From assembly GCF_900258045.1 (NCBI RefSeq), contig NZ_OGVD01000001.1:620229-684228 (forward strand): a stretch of 64,000 nt of DNA, written 5' to 3'. This document shows, in pieces, positions 42,447-50,804 of the stretch (its first letter is position 1; every line of letters begins with the position of its first letter). Position numbers and translations under genes: made by a program. The stretch comes from Sphingorhabdus sp. EL138. GTDB taxonomy: Bacteria; Pseudomonadota; Alphaproteobacteria; Sphingomonadales; Sphingomonadaceae. Below the pieces are notes generated by a model. It was not told the origin of the DNA. It searched no databases and saw nothing but the letters and a program-made list of their open reading frames with translations.

Positions 42447-43147
42447 TCTTCTTCTCCAGTTTTATGGGGGCAAATTTCACCGACAATTCGGGTGGTCATG
42501 GCCTCACAGTCGACTCCAGCAAACGTTATTGTATCGTCAAAAACGTCACCGAATTCTGCTTCGATGTCTTTTCGCAGCAAGCGTCTTGCACGAAACAGGC
42601 GGGTTTTTACTGTGGCAGGGGGAATTTCCATTACTTCAGCAGTTTCTGTAATGGACATGCCTTCAATATCCCTAAAAACAAAAACTGTCCGATACGGATC
42701 CGGCAAACGCCGAACGGCTGATTTCAAAAACTTTGACAGTTCAGCGCGGGCTAGCTGAGAACTTGGCAAATCACTGGCCTCGCTATTGGATGAATAATTG
42801 GATCGATAGGCATCAATGATCGCGATATCCTGACTTTCGAGCGCCTTCATCTTACGATCGTTGGATCGCTTTCGATCGATTGCCGTGTTTAATACTATTC
42901 TCGTTAGCCATGTAGAAAGTGACGATTTTCCTTCAAATCTCTGCAATGAACGAAATGCCCTCAGATAAGATTCCTGGACCACATCTTCGGCATCAGCATG
43001 ATTTCGCAAAACACTCCATGCCGCCCTAAACATACGTTGATTGTTACGCTTGGTAACCAATGTAACTGCAATCTCATCGCGGAGAGCAGCACGCTGCGCC
43101 AGCTGGATATCACTCATCTCTTCATAGTCCTGCGCAACACTATTCAT
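42443..43147 (-). CDS. ECF-type RNA polymerase sigma factor
   Basis: A 234-residue extracytoplasmic-function sigma factor. Region 2 is around AWSVLRNHADAEDVVQESYLRAFRSL, and region 4 includes LPDPYRTVFVFRDIEGMSITETAEVMEIPPATVKTRLFRARRLLR. A C-terminal extension (FAGVDCEAMTTRIVGEICPHKTGEEE) has two Cys and one His, perhaps metal- or redox-sensitive. The start at 43147 is chosen because its own promoter element lies at 43176-43200, downstream of the ATG at 43183. No anti-sigma gene is nearby. The stop overlaps the ferritin-like gene. Autoregulation is likely. Confidence 0.9.
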   Translation of the reverse strand: MNSVAQDYEEMSDIQLAQRAALRDEIAVTLVTKRNNQRMFRAAWSVLRNHADAEDVVQESYLRAFRSLQRFEGKSSLSTWLTRIVLNTAIDRKRSNDRKMKALESQDIAIIDAYRSNYSSNSEASDLPSSQLARAELSKFLKSAVRRLPDPYRTVFVFRDIEGMSITETAEVMEIPPATVKTRLFRARRLLRKDIEAEFGDVFDDTITFAGVDCEAMTTRIVGEICPHKTGEEE

Positions 43148-43175
43148 ATCGGCATCCTTTGTATTCACCCCGTTT

Positions 43176-43200
43176 GACGACATATGTTGTCAAAGGTTCC
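43176..43200 (-). promoter_or_regulatory. ECF-type promoter of the sigma-factor operon
   Basis: On the minus strand: GGAACCTTT, 12 bases, CGTCAAAC. The same 17 bases at the same spacing occur upstream of the cupredoxin gene (44656-44680). The -35/-10 form (GGAAC-N16-CGTC) is close to ECF promoters. The spacing rules out the 43183 start for the sigma gene. Confidence 0.75.
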
Positions 43201-43282
43201 CGAGTTTCCAAATTATCATGTCGCCGCCGAAAAGTACCTTGCAAAAAGACGGGTAGATCAGGTCTTTTACCATACCGATCTT

Positions 43283-44416
43283 TTAGACCTTGGATTCACC
43301 AATTGACCTTTCATCAACAATTTTGACCAATTTATCGCGGCCACCAGCTTTGGTTTTTGAAAAAAACTGTGGAACAACCTTGCGCAATAGCGGCAGTCTA
43401 CGTCGTTGTTCGAAATATATTATGAGATGGCCTTGGGTATTACTCATACCGAAGGGAAGAATGCGTTTGTCCGCTGGATCAAAGCCAGCTTTTTCGATTG
43501 CCTGTACCAGCCAGTAATCTTGCTCAGCCCAATCTTCATCGAGCCATTCAGTTCGCATATATTCCCACCGGTCCGACCAATCTAACGGCGCGAGCAGCGC
43601 ATCTTGTGCGCTTACTGGTTTTCCATCGGAATATTCGAAAGCTATTGTTTCACCAGTGTCTTCTTCTATCCAAAAAAACGCTGGCTGATCTTCACATGCT
43701 GTCGGGTCCCATATAATATAGGCGATCCCATCGCCAACATTGACATAAACCACACGCACGCGATCATAAAACGCACGGACGTCGGTGCCTTTCGCGGGAA
43801 GATATTCAGGGGGTGTTCCTTCAGCAATTTCTGCCTCAGTTACACTAGGCCATCTGGCGCTCTCTTTTTCCGACTGCCACCTGCTAGCCGGGCCCTCATA
43901 GTAACTGTCGGTATTGACTATGGCCCTGCGTGTCACGAATGCCAAGAGTTCTGGTGGCACCGGTACACCTAACTCCTTTGCAACGCGTGCAGCCATATCC
44001 CGGACAGGGAGCTCTCTGTGTTCGATTGTAAATTCATATGATGTAGAATTTGGCGAAAGTTTGGCGATGTTGCTTTGGTATCGGTCCAGCCGTGCGCCAA
44101 AATCCAACGTTCTATCGCGGAGAATTCCTGTCCACGGCGACAGATCGACCGGAACAAACGTGGCGTCAAAATTACCAGTTCTGTTGACACTCTTTATCTG
44201 CCCTTTGACCCGTATAGGCATGGTGTCGCAAATTTCAATTTCACAGCCGGTGCTGATCATACTGCTTTGTTGATCAATCACGTTGAGACCTTGATCAGCC
44301 AACAACTCCTCGCCTTGTGCAATTCTGATATGAAGCTGAAAAGGCGCGACCGCGCTCACAAAAAGTGGCACTTTGAATTGGTGCTCCGCTCGATCAGCTT
44401 TCAAACAAGAGTTCAT
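43283..44416 (-). CDS. Hypothetical protein (377 residues), no recognised domain
   Basis: A predicted soluble protein without signal peptide. The N-terminal half is beta-rich (HQFKVPLFVSAVAPFQLHIRIAQG, CEIEICDTMPIRVKGQI). The middle has PPELLAFVTRRAIVNTDSYYEG and YVNVGDGIAYIIWDPTACED, loosely like SUKH/SMI1-KNR4 domains, but this is a weak likeness. The C-terminal end has RRRLPLLRKVVPQFFSKTKAGGRDKLVKIV, a basic patch. AGGA precedes the ATG. It lies between the sigma-factor operon (100 bp to the left) and the divergent cupredoxin operon, so it may belong to the same regulon, though no copy of the ECF element is found before it. Confidence 0.7.
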   Translation of the reverse strand: MNSCLKADRAEHQFKVPLFVSAVAPFQLHIRIAQGEELLADQGLNVIDQQSSMISTGCEIEICDTMPIRVKGQIKSVNRTGNFDATFVPVDLSPWTGILRDRTLDFGARLDRYQSNIAKLSPNSTSYEFTIEHRELPVRDMAARVAKELGVPVPPELLAFVTRRAIVNTDSYYEGPASRWQSEKESARWPSVTEAEIAEGTPPEYLPAKGTDVRAFYDRVRVVYVNVGDGIAYIIWDPTACEDQPAFFWIEEDTGETIAFEYSDGKPVSAQDALLAPLDWSDRWEYMRTEWLDEDWAEQDYWLVQAIEKAGFDPADKRILPFGMSNTQGHLIIYFEQRRRLPLLRKVVPQFFSKTKAGGRDKLVKIVDERSIGESKV

Positions 44417-44587
44417 TCGGACAAATCCTAAAAGTTCTTCAGATGCTACAGGTTGGACGCGTAAAACTCCGAAAAGTTTCGTTTATTAGAAGGCGGTACT
44501 TCAATTTTATTCGATTGGGGTAATCACGATCAGAGTGAGCTAGGCGGAAAAACTGTGTTCGGATTACATCCATTGCCGGGGATTGGT

Positions 44588-44621
44588 CTGAAACGCCCTG
44601 ATTTCTGAAACGCTCTGATTA
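44588..44621 (+). repeat. Tandem 17 bp repeat in a divergent promoter region
   Basis: CTGAAACGCCCTGATTT is followed directly by CTGAAACGCTCTGATTA, with 15 of 17 positions the same. It is in the 321 bp gap between the divergent hypothetical and cupredoxin genes and lies just upstream of the ECF-type promoter at 44656, a place where an activator site could act. Confidence 0.6.
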
Positions 44622-44655
44622 TTGATAGGGCGCCAACAGTGTTTTCCAATCCGCT

Positions 44656-44680
44656 GGAACCTTTTCAAATTCTAGTCGTC
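44656..44680 (+). promoter_or_regulatory. ECF-type promoter of the cupredoxin operon
   Basis: GGAACCTTT, 12 bases, CGTCAAAC, identical in both blocks and spacing to the element before the sigma gene. It lies 57 bp before the chosen start at 44738, and its presence excludes the in-frame ATG at 44639. Confidence 0.75.
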
Positions 44681-44737
44681 AAACTTGAAACTGGAATTGA
44701 GCTCTTGATCAACGGTAAAAGCATGGAGATTAATGTA

Positions 44738-45244
44738 ATGCGCGATACATTGCCGCGAATTTTATCCGTTTTCAGTGCTGCGGTAATGCTACTACTTCCC
44801 GCGCAGGCTGGCGTCCAGCCATCAAAACCAAGCAATGTCAAAGAGTTTTACGTTCACTCGGTTCATTTTGATGGCAACGCCAATATTAATGGAGATGAAT
44901 CACATCCACCCGAACCATTTCCGGATAGTCGTTTACCCAAAGGTGGTGGGCTTCAACTAACATCACCGGACGATCGTGGTCGCTGGAAGATGCGGTCTTT
45001 TGTATTTGCTCCCTCTCAGATGACCGTATTCTCTGGTGACCATGTTCGGCTGAATTTTGTTGGAGTTCACGGCCCCAAACATTCAATTCTGATAACGGGG
45101 CCAAAAATAAATGAGATGGTCGAAGTGACACGAGGGACGATGAAAACGGTTGATTTTTTCGCCGCAGACCCCGGTGAAGTTTCAATCTATTGCCATGACC
45201 ACCGGCCTTCGATGACGGCTACTGTGTTGGTCCTTAAGCGGTGA
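44738..45244 (+). CDS. Exported cupredoxin-like protein
   Basis: A 168-residue exported protein with signal peptide (MRDTLPRILSVFSAAVMLLLPAQAG) and a cupredoxin fold. Type 1 copper ligands can be read as His in GVHGPKHSILITG, Cys and His in SIYCHDHRPSM and the closing Met in that same block. It is probably a periplasmic copper-binding electron carrier or copper chaperone. GGAG lies about 11 bases before the ATG at 44738. It is the first gene downstream of the ECF promoter, with a serine hydrolase 48 bp on. Control by the sigma factor at 42443 is strongly suggested by the shared promoter. Confidence 0.82.
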   Translation: MRDTLPRILSVFSAAVMLLLPAQAGVQPSKPSNVKEFYVHSVHFDGNANINGDESHPPEPFPDSRLPKGGGLQLTSPDDRGRWKMRSFVFAPSQMTVFSGDHVRLNFVGVHGPKHSILITGPKINEMVEVTRGTMKTVDFFAADPGEVSIYCHDHRPSMTATVLVLKR

Positions 45245-45292
45245 TTTCGTACATCGCGGACGTGACTATGGATGAAAATCTAGGAGATTAGG

Positions 45293-46513
45293 ATGACTGT
45301 CAATTCAAAATTCAAACATTTTCTAGCGATGGCCTTGTTGTGGGGCTTTGCTGACTTGGCCGCTGCCGAAGAAAATGACAACTTCGCACCAGTGGCTACC
45401 ACCAATGAAGTCGCCAGCGAAGCCGAAGGTCGATTTTTCGCCATTCCTACATTTAAAAATGCCTATATCGATACAACCCCGATCAGCAAAAAAGATGGGC
45501 TTGTCGTTGGTGAGCTTGGTGTCGATGGCGGCAACAAAGACATGATTGTCAATCTGGCACAGGAGATTGCTGACGGTAAGCTTGGCAAATTTGATAGCCT
45601 GCTGATCACCCACAAAGGTAAGCTTTTGTTTGAGTCTTACTACTTGCGCGGCCGTATTGATCTGCCTCACCCCCAAGCGTCCGCAACCAAATCCTACACC
45701 AGCATGGCGATTGGTCGTGCTATAGAAATGGGTTATCTGACCATGGCTGACTTGGATAAACCGTTAGTAGGTTTTCTGAAGGATCTGGATTCCTCAAAAT
45801 TTGCCCCAGGTGCTGAAAAAATCACCCTTAATCAGGCAATGACGATGCGCTCGGGTATTCGCGTCAGTAAAGAGAAAACCGAGGAGCTTGAAGCAAATGC
45901 CAACCGCTTAACAACCCTGGAGATGATTCAAGCTTACCTTGAGCATAGTGCGCCCATTAGTTCGGATTCTCAAAGTTTTGATTACAATGGGATAGACCCC
46001 ATGATGGTCATGCAGGTCCTTGATGCGGCCGTACCCGGCACAGCCAACGATTTTATCAAAACCGAACTTCTCGATAAACTGGGCATCGCAAAATACAGTT
46101 GGCGGACCGCCATCGGCGGACTGCCAAGAAGCGGCAATGGGTCAGGCATGACATCTCGCAATATGGTAAAATGGGGCACTCTGGTCATGAGCAAAGGTAA
46201 ATGGAATGGTGAACAACTGATTTCTGAAGCGTTTGTCGCCAAAGCGGCCTCGAGGATTACCCAAGTCAGCGATGAGGGTGCCTTCTTTAACGGCGATAAC
46301 ATTTCTAATCCTGGTTACGGCTATTATTTGTGGCAGACCGACATGAAAGTCGGTGGCAAAATCTATTCTACGGCATCTGCTCAGGGTGCATTTGGACAGT
46401 TCATCATTGCGATTGATGAACTTGATTTGGTGGTTGTGGCCACAGCCCATGACAATGAATTCAACACGATGCAAATGGTGGCCGAGAGGGTATTGCCAGC
46501 TTTTACGAATTGA
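45293..46513 (+). CDS. Exported serine hydrolase, class C beta-lactamase-like
   Basis: A 406-residue exported protein of the beta-lactamase/transpeptidase-like family (EstB/AmpC type). The catalytic Ser-x-x-Lys is in ASATKSYTSMAIG (about residues 130-135), the Tyr of the second motif in SFDYNGIDPMM, and a KTG-like triad may be in the SAQGAFGQ stretch. Signal peptide at the N terminus (ALLWGFADLAAAEE). Members act as esterases, peptidases or penicillin-binding-like enzymes. It follows the cupredoxin gene and probably shares its ECF promoter, and is 30 bp before an exported esterase. Confidence 0.85.
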   Translation: MTVNSKFKHFLAMALLWGFADLAAAEENDNFAPVATTNEVASEAEGRFFAIPTFKNAYIDTTPISKKDGLVVGELGVDGGNKDMIVNLAQEIADGKLGKFDSLLITHKGKLLFESYYLRGRIDLPHPQASATKSYTSMAIGRAIEMGYLTMADLDKPLVGFLKDLDSSKFAPGAEKITLNQAMTMRSGIRVSKEKTEELEANANRLTTLEMIQAYLEHSAPISSDSQSFDYNGIDPMMVMQVLDAAVPGTANDFIKTELLDKLGIAKYSWRTAIGGLPRSGNGSGMTSRNMVKWGTLVMSKGKWNGEQLISEAFVAKAASRITQVSDEGAFFNGDNISNPGYGYYLWQTDMKVGGKIYSTASAQGAFGQFIIAIDELDLVVVATAHDNEFNTMQMVAERVLPAFTN

Positions 46514-46543
46514 GCATGAATCAAAACTATGATGGGTGATGTT

Positions 46544-48175
46544 ATGAGATTTAAAAAGTGCTTCCTAGGGATTTTCTTGCTTCTATTTCCGTTTGCGACT
46601 GCGCAGGCAAACGAACAAAAACCATATGACATGCCGCGAACACAGGTAGTACCAATCCACGATAGCGGTGCCGATAGGCAATATGAACTCTACATAAAAT
46701 TGCCGGAAGACTACGCAAAAAACACTGATACGAAATATCCAGTAATCTACGCCACAGATGCTGTCTGGCATATGGAAATGTTGTCCGGTGCTACCGAATA
46801 TTTGATGCCGGAAGTTATTCTGGTTGGGATATCATGGCAGCAAAACCTAGGAGGCGAAACGGCCCACGAAAGCCGGTTTCGGGACTACTCGATAGTCAAG
46901 TCAAGAAACTCTGAACTTCAAGACAAATATCAATTTGGACAGGCGGCAAGGCATCTTTCGTTTATTCGCGATGATGTTATTCAATATGTGGAAAGCAGTT
47001 ATCGCACAAAACCGGGGGAACGCACGTATTTTGGCTACTCACTAGGCGGAGTGTTTGGTGCGTATATCCTTTTGGCCAAACCGGGCAGTTTCGATAACTA
47101 TATTATTGGCAGTCCTGCCCTCAATTCGGCAGCTATGGCGCGGTTGGAAATGTTAGAAACCGAATTGAATTCCATTCAATATCCACCAAATACAGGTGTC
47201 TTTCTATCCATCGGAGAGCTAGAAAAAGATAAGATGGACCGCACCAAAAGTCTGGGTTCGGCCTTTCGGCAAAAGGGAAACTCGGGCTTAAATTTTGCTG
47301 GGTTGACAATCATCGATGACTCTAACCATGGCTCCGCATTTCCGGAGACCGTTATACGAGGCATAAGGTGGCTATCAGAACGAAGTAGCGATCCAGGCCG
47401 GTATCTCGGACAAAAGCCTCCTGGTCTGACGCCCGAAGTCTTTGCGCCGGGTATTGTTTCTACAAAAGGTTGGGAAGTTGGAGGTGTCTTCACGCCCGAT
47501 ATGAATGAGTTTTACTATATTAGAGAGAATGGGCTGAGCGGAGCACAGGAATTTGTTGTTTTTACAAATGAAAACAACCGATGGCAGGAAGCAGTGATAT
47601 CGCCCCGAGTCGGCCAGCCATTCATCTCTCCTGATGGAAAAGTCATGCATCTGGGCAAGCGGTACAAAGAACGCACCAAGACCGGATGGTCCGAATTAAA
47701 AAGCTTGGGCTCTCCTTTCGAAGAGATACGCATTATGCGACTTACTACTTCATCCAAGGGCACTTATGTTTTTGATGAAGCAACCAGAGACGGCAATGGT
47801 GTTCTTCGTTATTCGCGAAAGCTGGATGGAAAACGTGAAGACCCGAAACCGCTCCCAAAAGAAATCAATACCGGAAGATGGAATGCGCACCCTTTTATTG
47901 CTCCGGATGAGAGCTACATTATCTGGGATGGTCAAAGAGATAGCCCTGTTCGGAACGCCGATCTTTTTATCAGTTTCCGAAAGCCTGATGGTTCTTGGGG
48001 CGAAGCAATTAAGATGGGCGATACTATTAACACAGTGGCTGGAGAATTCGGGGCAAGGGTGACTCCTGATGGAAAATACCTTTTCTTCCAGCGAGATATT
48101 ACCTCAGATAAATATAGAAATGTCGACATCTTCTGGGTTAATGCCAGCGTTATCGAGGACCTAAAACCCAAATAA
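46544..48175 (+). CDS. Exported esterase with C-terminal PD40/beta-propeller-like region
   Basis: A 543-residue exported protein. Signal peptide (FKKCFLGIFLLLFPFATAQA), then an esterase-D/IroE-like alpha/beta hydrolase (about 25-290) with nucleophile FGYSLGGVFGAYILL and catalytic His in DDSNHGSAFPE. The C-terminal part (about 300-543) has repeated blades with WNAHPFIAPDESYIIWDGQRD and GEFGARVTPDGKYLFFQRD, characteristic of PD40/TolB-like propellers. Esterases of this type cleave siderophores or other ester-linked compounds; the propeller may bind a partner or sugar. It follows the serine hydrolase closely and is likely co-transcribed. ATG 46544 is preferred over 46529. Confidence 0.82.
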   Translation: MRFKKCFLGIFLLLFPFATAQANEQKPYDMPRTQVVPIHDSGADRQYELYIKLPEDYAKNTDTKYPVIYATDAVWHMEMLSGATEYLMPEVILVGISWQQNLGGETAHESRFRDYSIVKSRNSELQDKYQFGQAARHLSFIRDDVIQYVESSYRTKPGERTYFGYSLGGVFGAYILLAKPGSFDNYIIGSPALNSAAMARLEMLETELNSIQYPPNTGVFLSIGELEKDKMDRTKSLGSAFRQKGNSGLNFAGLTIIDDSNHGSAFPETVIRGIRWLSERSSDPGRYLGQKPPGLTPEVFAPGIVSTKGWEVGGVFTPDMNEFYYIRENGLSGAQEFVVFTNENNRWQEAVISPRVGQPFISPDGKVMHLGKRYKERTKTGWSELKSLGSPFEEIRIMRLTTSSKGTYVFDEATRDGNGVLRYSRKLDGKREDPKPLPKEINTGRWNAHPFIAPDESYIIWDGQRDSPVRNADLFISFRKPDGSWGEAIKMGDTINTVAGEFGARVTPDGKYLFFQRDITSDKYRNVDIFWVNASVIEDLKPK

Positions 48176-48300
48176 ATACCGTCCGAATCGGAAGGAAGCG
48201 GTCATGTCCACTAAGGGAGCAAAATGGGAATCAGAAGAGTAACGATCCAATAATACTGGAGGTGTTTTGGACAGCAGTGGTGCTCTGAACACGGTATAGT

Positions 48301-48699
48301 TCAAGTGGAGGTGGTGCCATCCACCTGTTCAACTGTGAGTGTGGTATCACCCGGGCCGTAAAAGCCCTCACCTAACAGCAGCCCGCATGACCAAGTGGAT
48401 TGCGATTCGAGCTCAAAGCGGTCTAACCAATCCGTGTAGGCATCAAGTGCCTTCTCATCACCTTTCATCGCCAGTTCGCGCAATCGCATGAACAATAGAT
48501 CGATGGTTTTTACCTGCTTGGTTTCACCGCCAATGGTCACGCGGTGCTCTTCGTCGGCAATCTCGCGTAATATGGTAGCCTTGTTGTTTGCCCCTTTCGG
48601 TCGACCTCTGGGGTTGCCGCTATTGCCAGGTGCAAACTGTCGGTCTTTAGGGGGCTTGCCGTAACCCGCTGAGCTTTGATCACTGTCTTTATCAGTCAT
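48301..48699 (-). CDS. DUF5681-domain protein
   Basis: A 132-residue protein with the DUF5681 signature FAPGNSGNPRGRPKGANNKATI (about residues 24-45), a motif common in prophage and mobile-element gene sets near small-terminase-like functions. The rest is helical and Glu/Leu-rich. The ATG at 48699 follows GGAG and overlaps the previous gene by 8 bp, so it is the third gene of a methyltransferase operon. Role: DNA-related in phage contexts, otherwise unknown. Confidence 0.78.
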   Translation of the reverse strand: MTDKDSDQSSAGYGKPPKDRQFAPGNSGNPRGRPKGANNKATILREIADEEHRVTIGGETKQVKTIDLLFMRLRELAMKGDEKALDAYTDWLDRFELESQSTWSCGLLLGEGFYGPGDTTLTVEQVDGTTST

Positions 48700-49162
48700 G
48701 GGATACTCCATATTTTGAAATAGGATCGGTTTGCGATTCATCCATCGGCAAGCCATCATCCGGTCCATCCCAGGGCGGCGGCCCTTCCTTCTGGAATCTT
48801 TCCATGAACTCTTGGCTGTCATATCGCCGCGGTATGCGCAGAACGGAATGATGTTTCTTATCATTAGGTCGCTTTACCAAGCCTGCTTGATCGAACATTT
48901 CGATCGCCTTCAGGAGTTTCCGCGTCGATGTAGTCTTTAGCGCTTCCTGGGTCTTTTTACGTAAACCAGCTTCCAGCGCCGATAGATTCTTCGTCTTACC
49001 ATTGGATTTAACCGTCACCGGTTCCGCCAAAATCATACTTGGATCATGAACCGGCTCCTGTTTGCGTTTTTTAGGGCGGCCGTAAGGATTACCACTCTCT
49101 CCTTTTTGGAACTGACTGTGCTTTGGCGGTTTTTTGTAGCCCACATCATATTCTTTAGGCAT
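48692..49162 (-). CDS. DUF5681-like protein
   Basis: A 156-residue protein whose start, PPKHSQFQKGESGNPYGRPKKRKQ, is a divergent version of the DUF5681 opening seen in the following gene. The C-terminal part (KLLKAIEMFDQAGLVKRPNDKKHHS) is helical and basic. ATG 49162 follows AAGGA and overlaps the methyltransferase stop by 8 bp. Two DUF5681 paralogues next to a ParB-methyltransferase point to prophage remains. Confidence 0.75.
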   Translation of the reverse strand: MPKEYDVGYKKPPKHSQFQKGESGNPYGRPKKRKQEPVHDPSMILAEPVTVKSNGKTKNLSALEAGLRKKTQEALKTTSTRKLLKAIEMFDQAGLVKRPNDKKHHSVLRIPRRYDSQEFMERFQKEGPPPWDGPDDGLPMDESQTDPISKYGVSHD

Positions 49163-50471
49163 CGGCCAATTCCTTCTCATCAGCCACTTCAGCGCGGGCA
49201 TTAAAAGTCTCACCGGTGCCGTGCAGTACAGCCGCCTCACCTGTTTCTTCCTGCATGCGTCGAACAATTACATCGCAATAGGCAGGATCTACCTCCAGGC
49301 CATATCCGACACGGCTAGCTCGATGCGCCGCGACCAGCGTGGTCCCACTGCCGGCAAAGGCATCCAGAATGATCCCGCCACGTTTGGAACAATCCAATAT
49401 GGCATCTTCGGCCATTGCTATCGGCTTGACCGTGGGATGCGTGGCTAGATCTTCATCCCGGCTGTCACCGAAGCTATTAATGCCCTGATATTGCCAAACA
49501 TTGGTCCGGTTCCGCCCATGTTTGCCGAGCTCCACATTGTTGATGTGCGGGGCCGTGCCTTTTTTGTAAACGAATACCAGCTCATGCTGTGATCTATAAA
49601 GCGAACCCATGCCGCCGTTGGTCTTGGTCCAGACACACAGGTTTTTGAGCTCATCATAGGAAGTACTTCCAGCTGACAGCAGCTCGGTCATATGCCTCCA
49701 GTCCATACAAACATAGTGGATTGAGCCATCAATTGACGCGGCAGCAACATGACCAAGCGCTGATTTCAGGAAATCTTCAAATTGCTGTTCGGTCATTTCG
49801 CCCGATGCCATGTCAAACTCACGGTGCTGGACGGTGCCCAGACCGCAAACATGTCCTGAAATAGGTACATTATAAGGTGGATCGGTAAAGACCATCTGCG
49901 CCGGATTGGAACCTTCAAACAGTGCGTCGAAAGATTGTCTATGCGTAGCATCACCGCAATAGAGGCGATGCTTTCCAATGGTCCACAAATCGCCTGGCCG
50001 CGTCACCGCTGGGCCATCGGATATTTCCGGAACATCCGGTTCTTCCGTCTCCGGCTCAATCACGAGCATCCCGTCAATCTCGGCCATTTCAAAGCCTGTG
50101 ATGGTGAGTTCAAAATCAAGATCCAGGCAGTCGAGATATTGGAACTCGAGCGCCAGAATATCAGGATCCCAACCTGCATTTTCTGCAAGTTTGTTGTCTG
50201 CAATGACATAAGCTCGCACCTGCGCTTCGCTTAGATGATCGAGGCAAAGCGTTGGGACTTCCGATATGTCCAGCAGCTTGGCGGCTTCAACGCGGCTGTG
50301 ACCTGCAATTATCTGGCCGTTTGCATCAATCAGAACAGGATTGGTAAATCCAAATTGCTCCATGCTGGCAGCGATTTGTCTAATCTGCGCCGGCGAATGG
50401 GTACGCGCATTGCGCTTGGCGGGTTTGAGGCCTGTGACTTGACGGGCTATAATATTTGATATGTCTTTCAT
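49155..50471 (-). CDS. ParB-domain/DNA methyltransferase fusion (N6-adenine or N4-cytosine type)
   Basis: A 438-residue protein. The N-terminal ParB/Srx-like domain (about 1-110) has IRQIAASMEQFGFTNPVLID and GQIIAGHSRVEAAKLL. A DNA methylase domain follows, with catalytic DPPYN in VFTDPPYNVPI (about 195) and the S-adenosylmethionine motif FAGSGTTLVAAH (about 370); this order (catalytic before AdoMet) is the beta class, as in CcrM. GGAG precedes the ATG at 50471. Fusions of this type are frequent in prophages and integrative elements and occur with DUF5681 proteins. Whether it protects against the endonuclease at 50805 is untested. Confidence 0.87.
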   Translation of the reverse strand: MKDISNIIARQVTGLKPAKRNARTHSPAQIRQIAASMEQFGFTNPVLIDANGQIIAGHSRVEAAKLLDISEVPTLCLDHLSEAQVRAYVIADNKLAENAGWDPDILALEFQYLDCLDLDFELTITGFEMAEIDGMLVIEPETEEPDVPEISDGPAVTRPGDLWTIGKHRLYCGDATHRQSFDALFEGSNPAQMVFTDPPYNVPISGHVCGLGTVQHREFDMASGEMTEQQFEDFLKSALGHVAAASIDGSIHYVCMDWRHMTELLSAGSTSYDELKNLCVWTKTNGGMGSLYRSQHELVFVYKKGTAPHINNVELGKHGRNRTNVWQYQGINSFGDSRDEDLATHPTVKPIAMAEDAILDCSKRGGIILDAFAGSGTTLVAAHRASRVGYGLEVDPAYCDVIVRRMQEETGEAAVLHGTGETFNARAEVADEKELADA

Positions 50472-50804
50472 GACAAACTCCAAAAAGGTTTCGTTGCCAG
50501 GCCACTGAATTGTGCGCGAACCGCTTAGCACGATCACGCGCAACAGGGCAGCACCGGCTCAATTGTCGATTTGTGAATGCTTTATATGCCAGTCACAGAA
50601 AGGCATTTGTTGCTCAGTCACAGAAAGAACAACACATAAGATCACGGAACAGACATCTACGCTGACCTAGATGGGTCAAGACATCTTTGTGATATTTGAG
50701 ATATAATATATGAAACAGAAAAATGCAAACAAAAATAAAGCCTTAGTTTACATTTGCGTCAAAATTCCTTCGGTTTGAAAATGCCAACAACGGCTTAGGC
50801 AGCT
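50472..50804. other. 333 bp AT-rich gap with two 13 bp direct repeats
   Basis: No gene is seen. CAGTCACAGAAAG occurs at 50590-50602 and again at 50615-50627, starts 25 bp apart, upstream of the methyltransferase gene; it may be a control site for that promoter. The stretch 50690-50760 is strongly AT-rich. Confidence 0.55.

Noticed and set aside
43148..43183. Upstream ATG for the ECF sigma gene at 43183
   Set aside because: It would lie within the promoter element at 43176-43200, before transcription starts.
48181..48230. Possible further copy of the dispersed repeat after the esterase gene
   Set aside because: GTCCGAATC...GAAGCGGTC and GTCCACTAAGGG are similar but the arms and lengths do not fit either size class; too degenerate to list.
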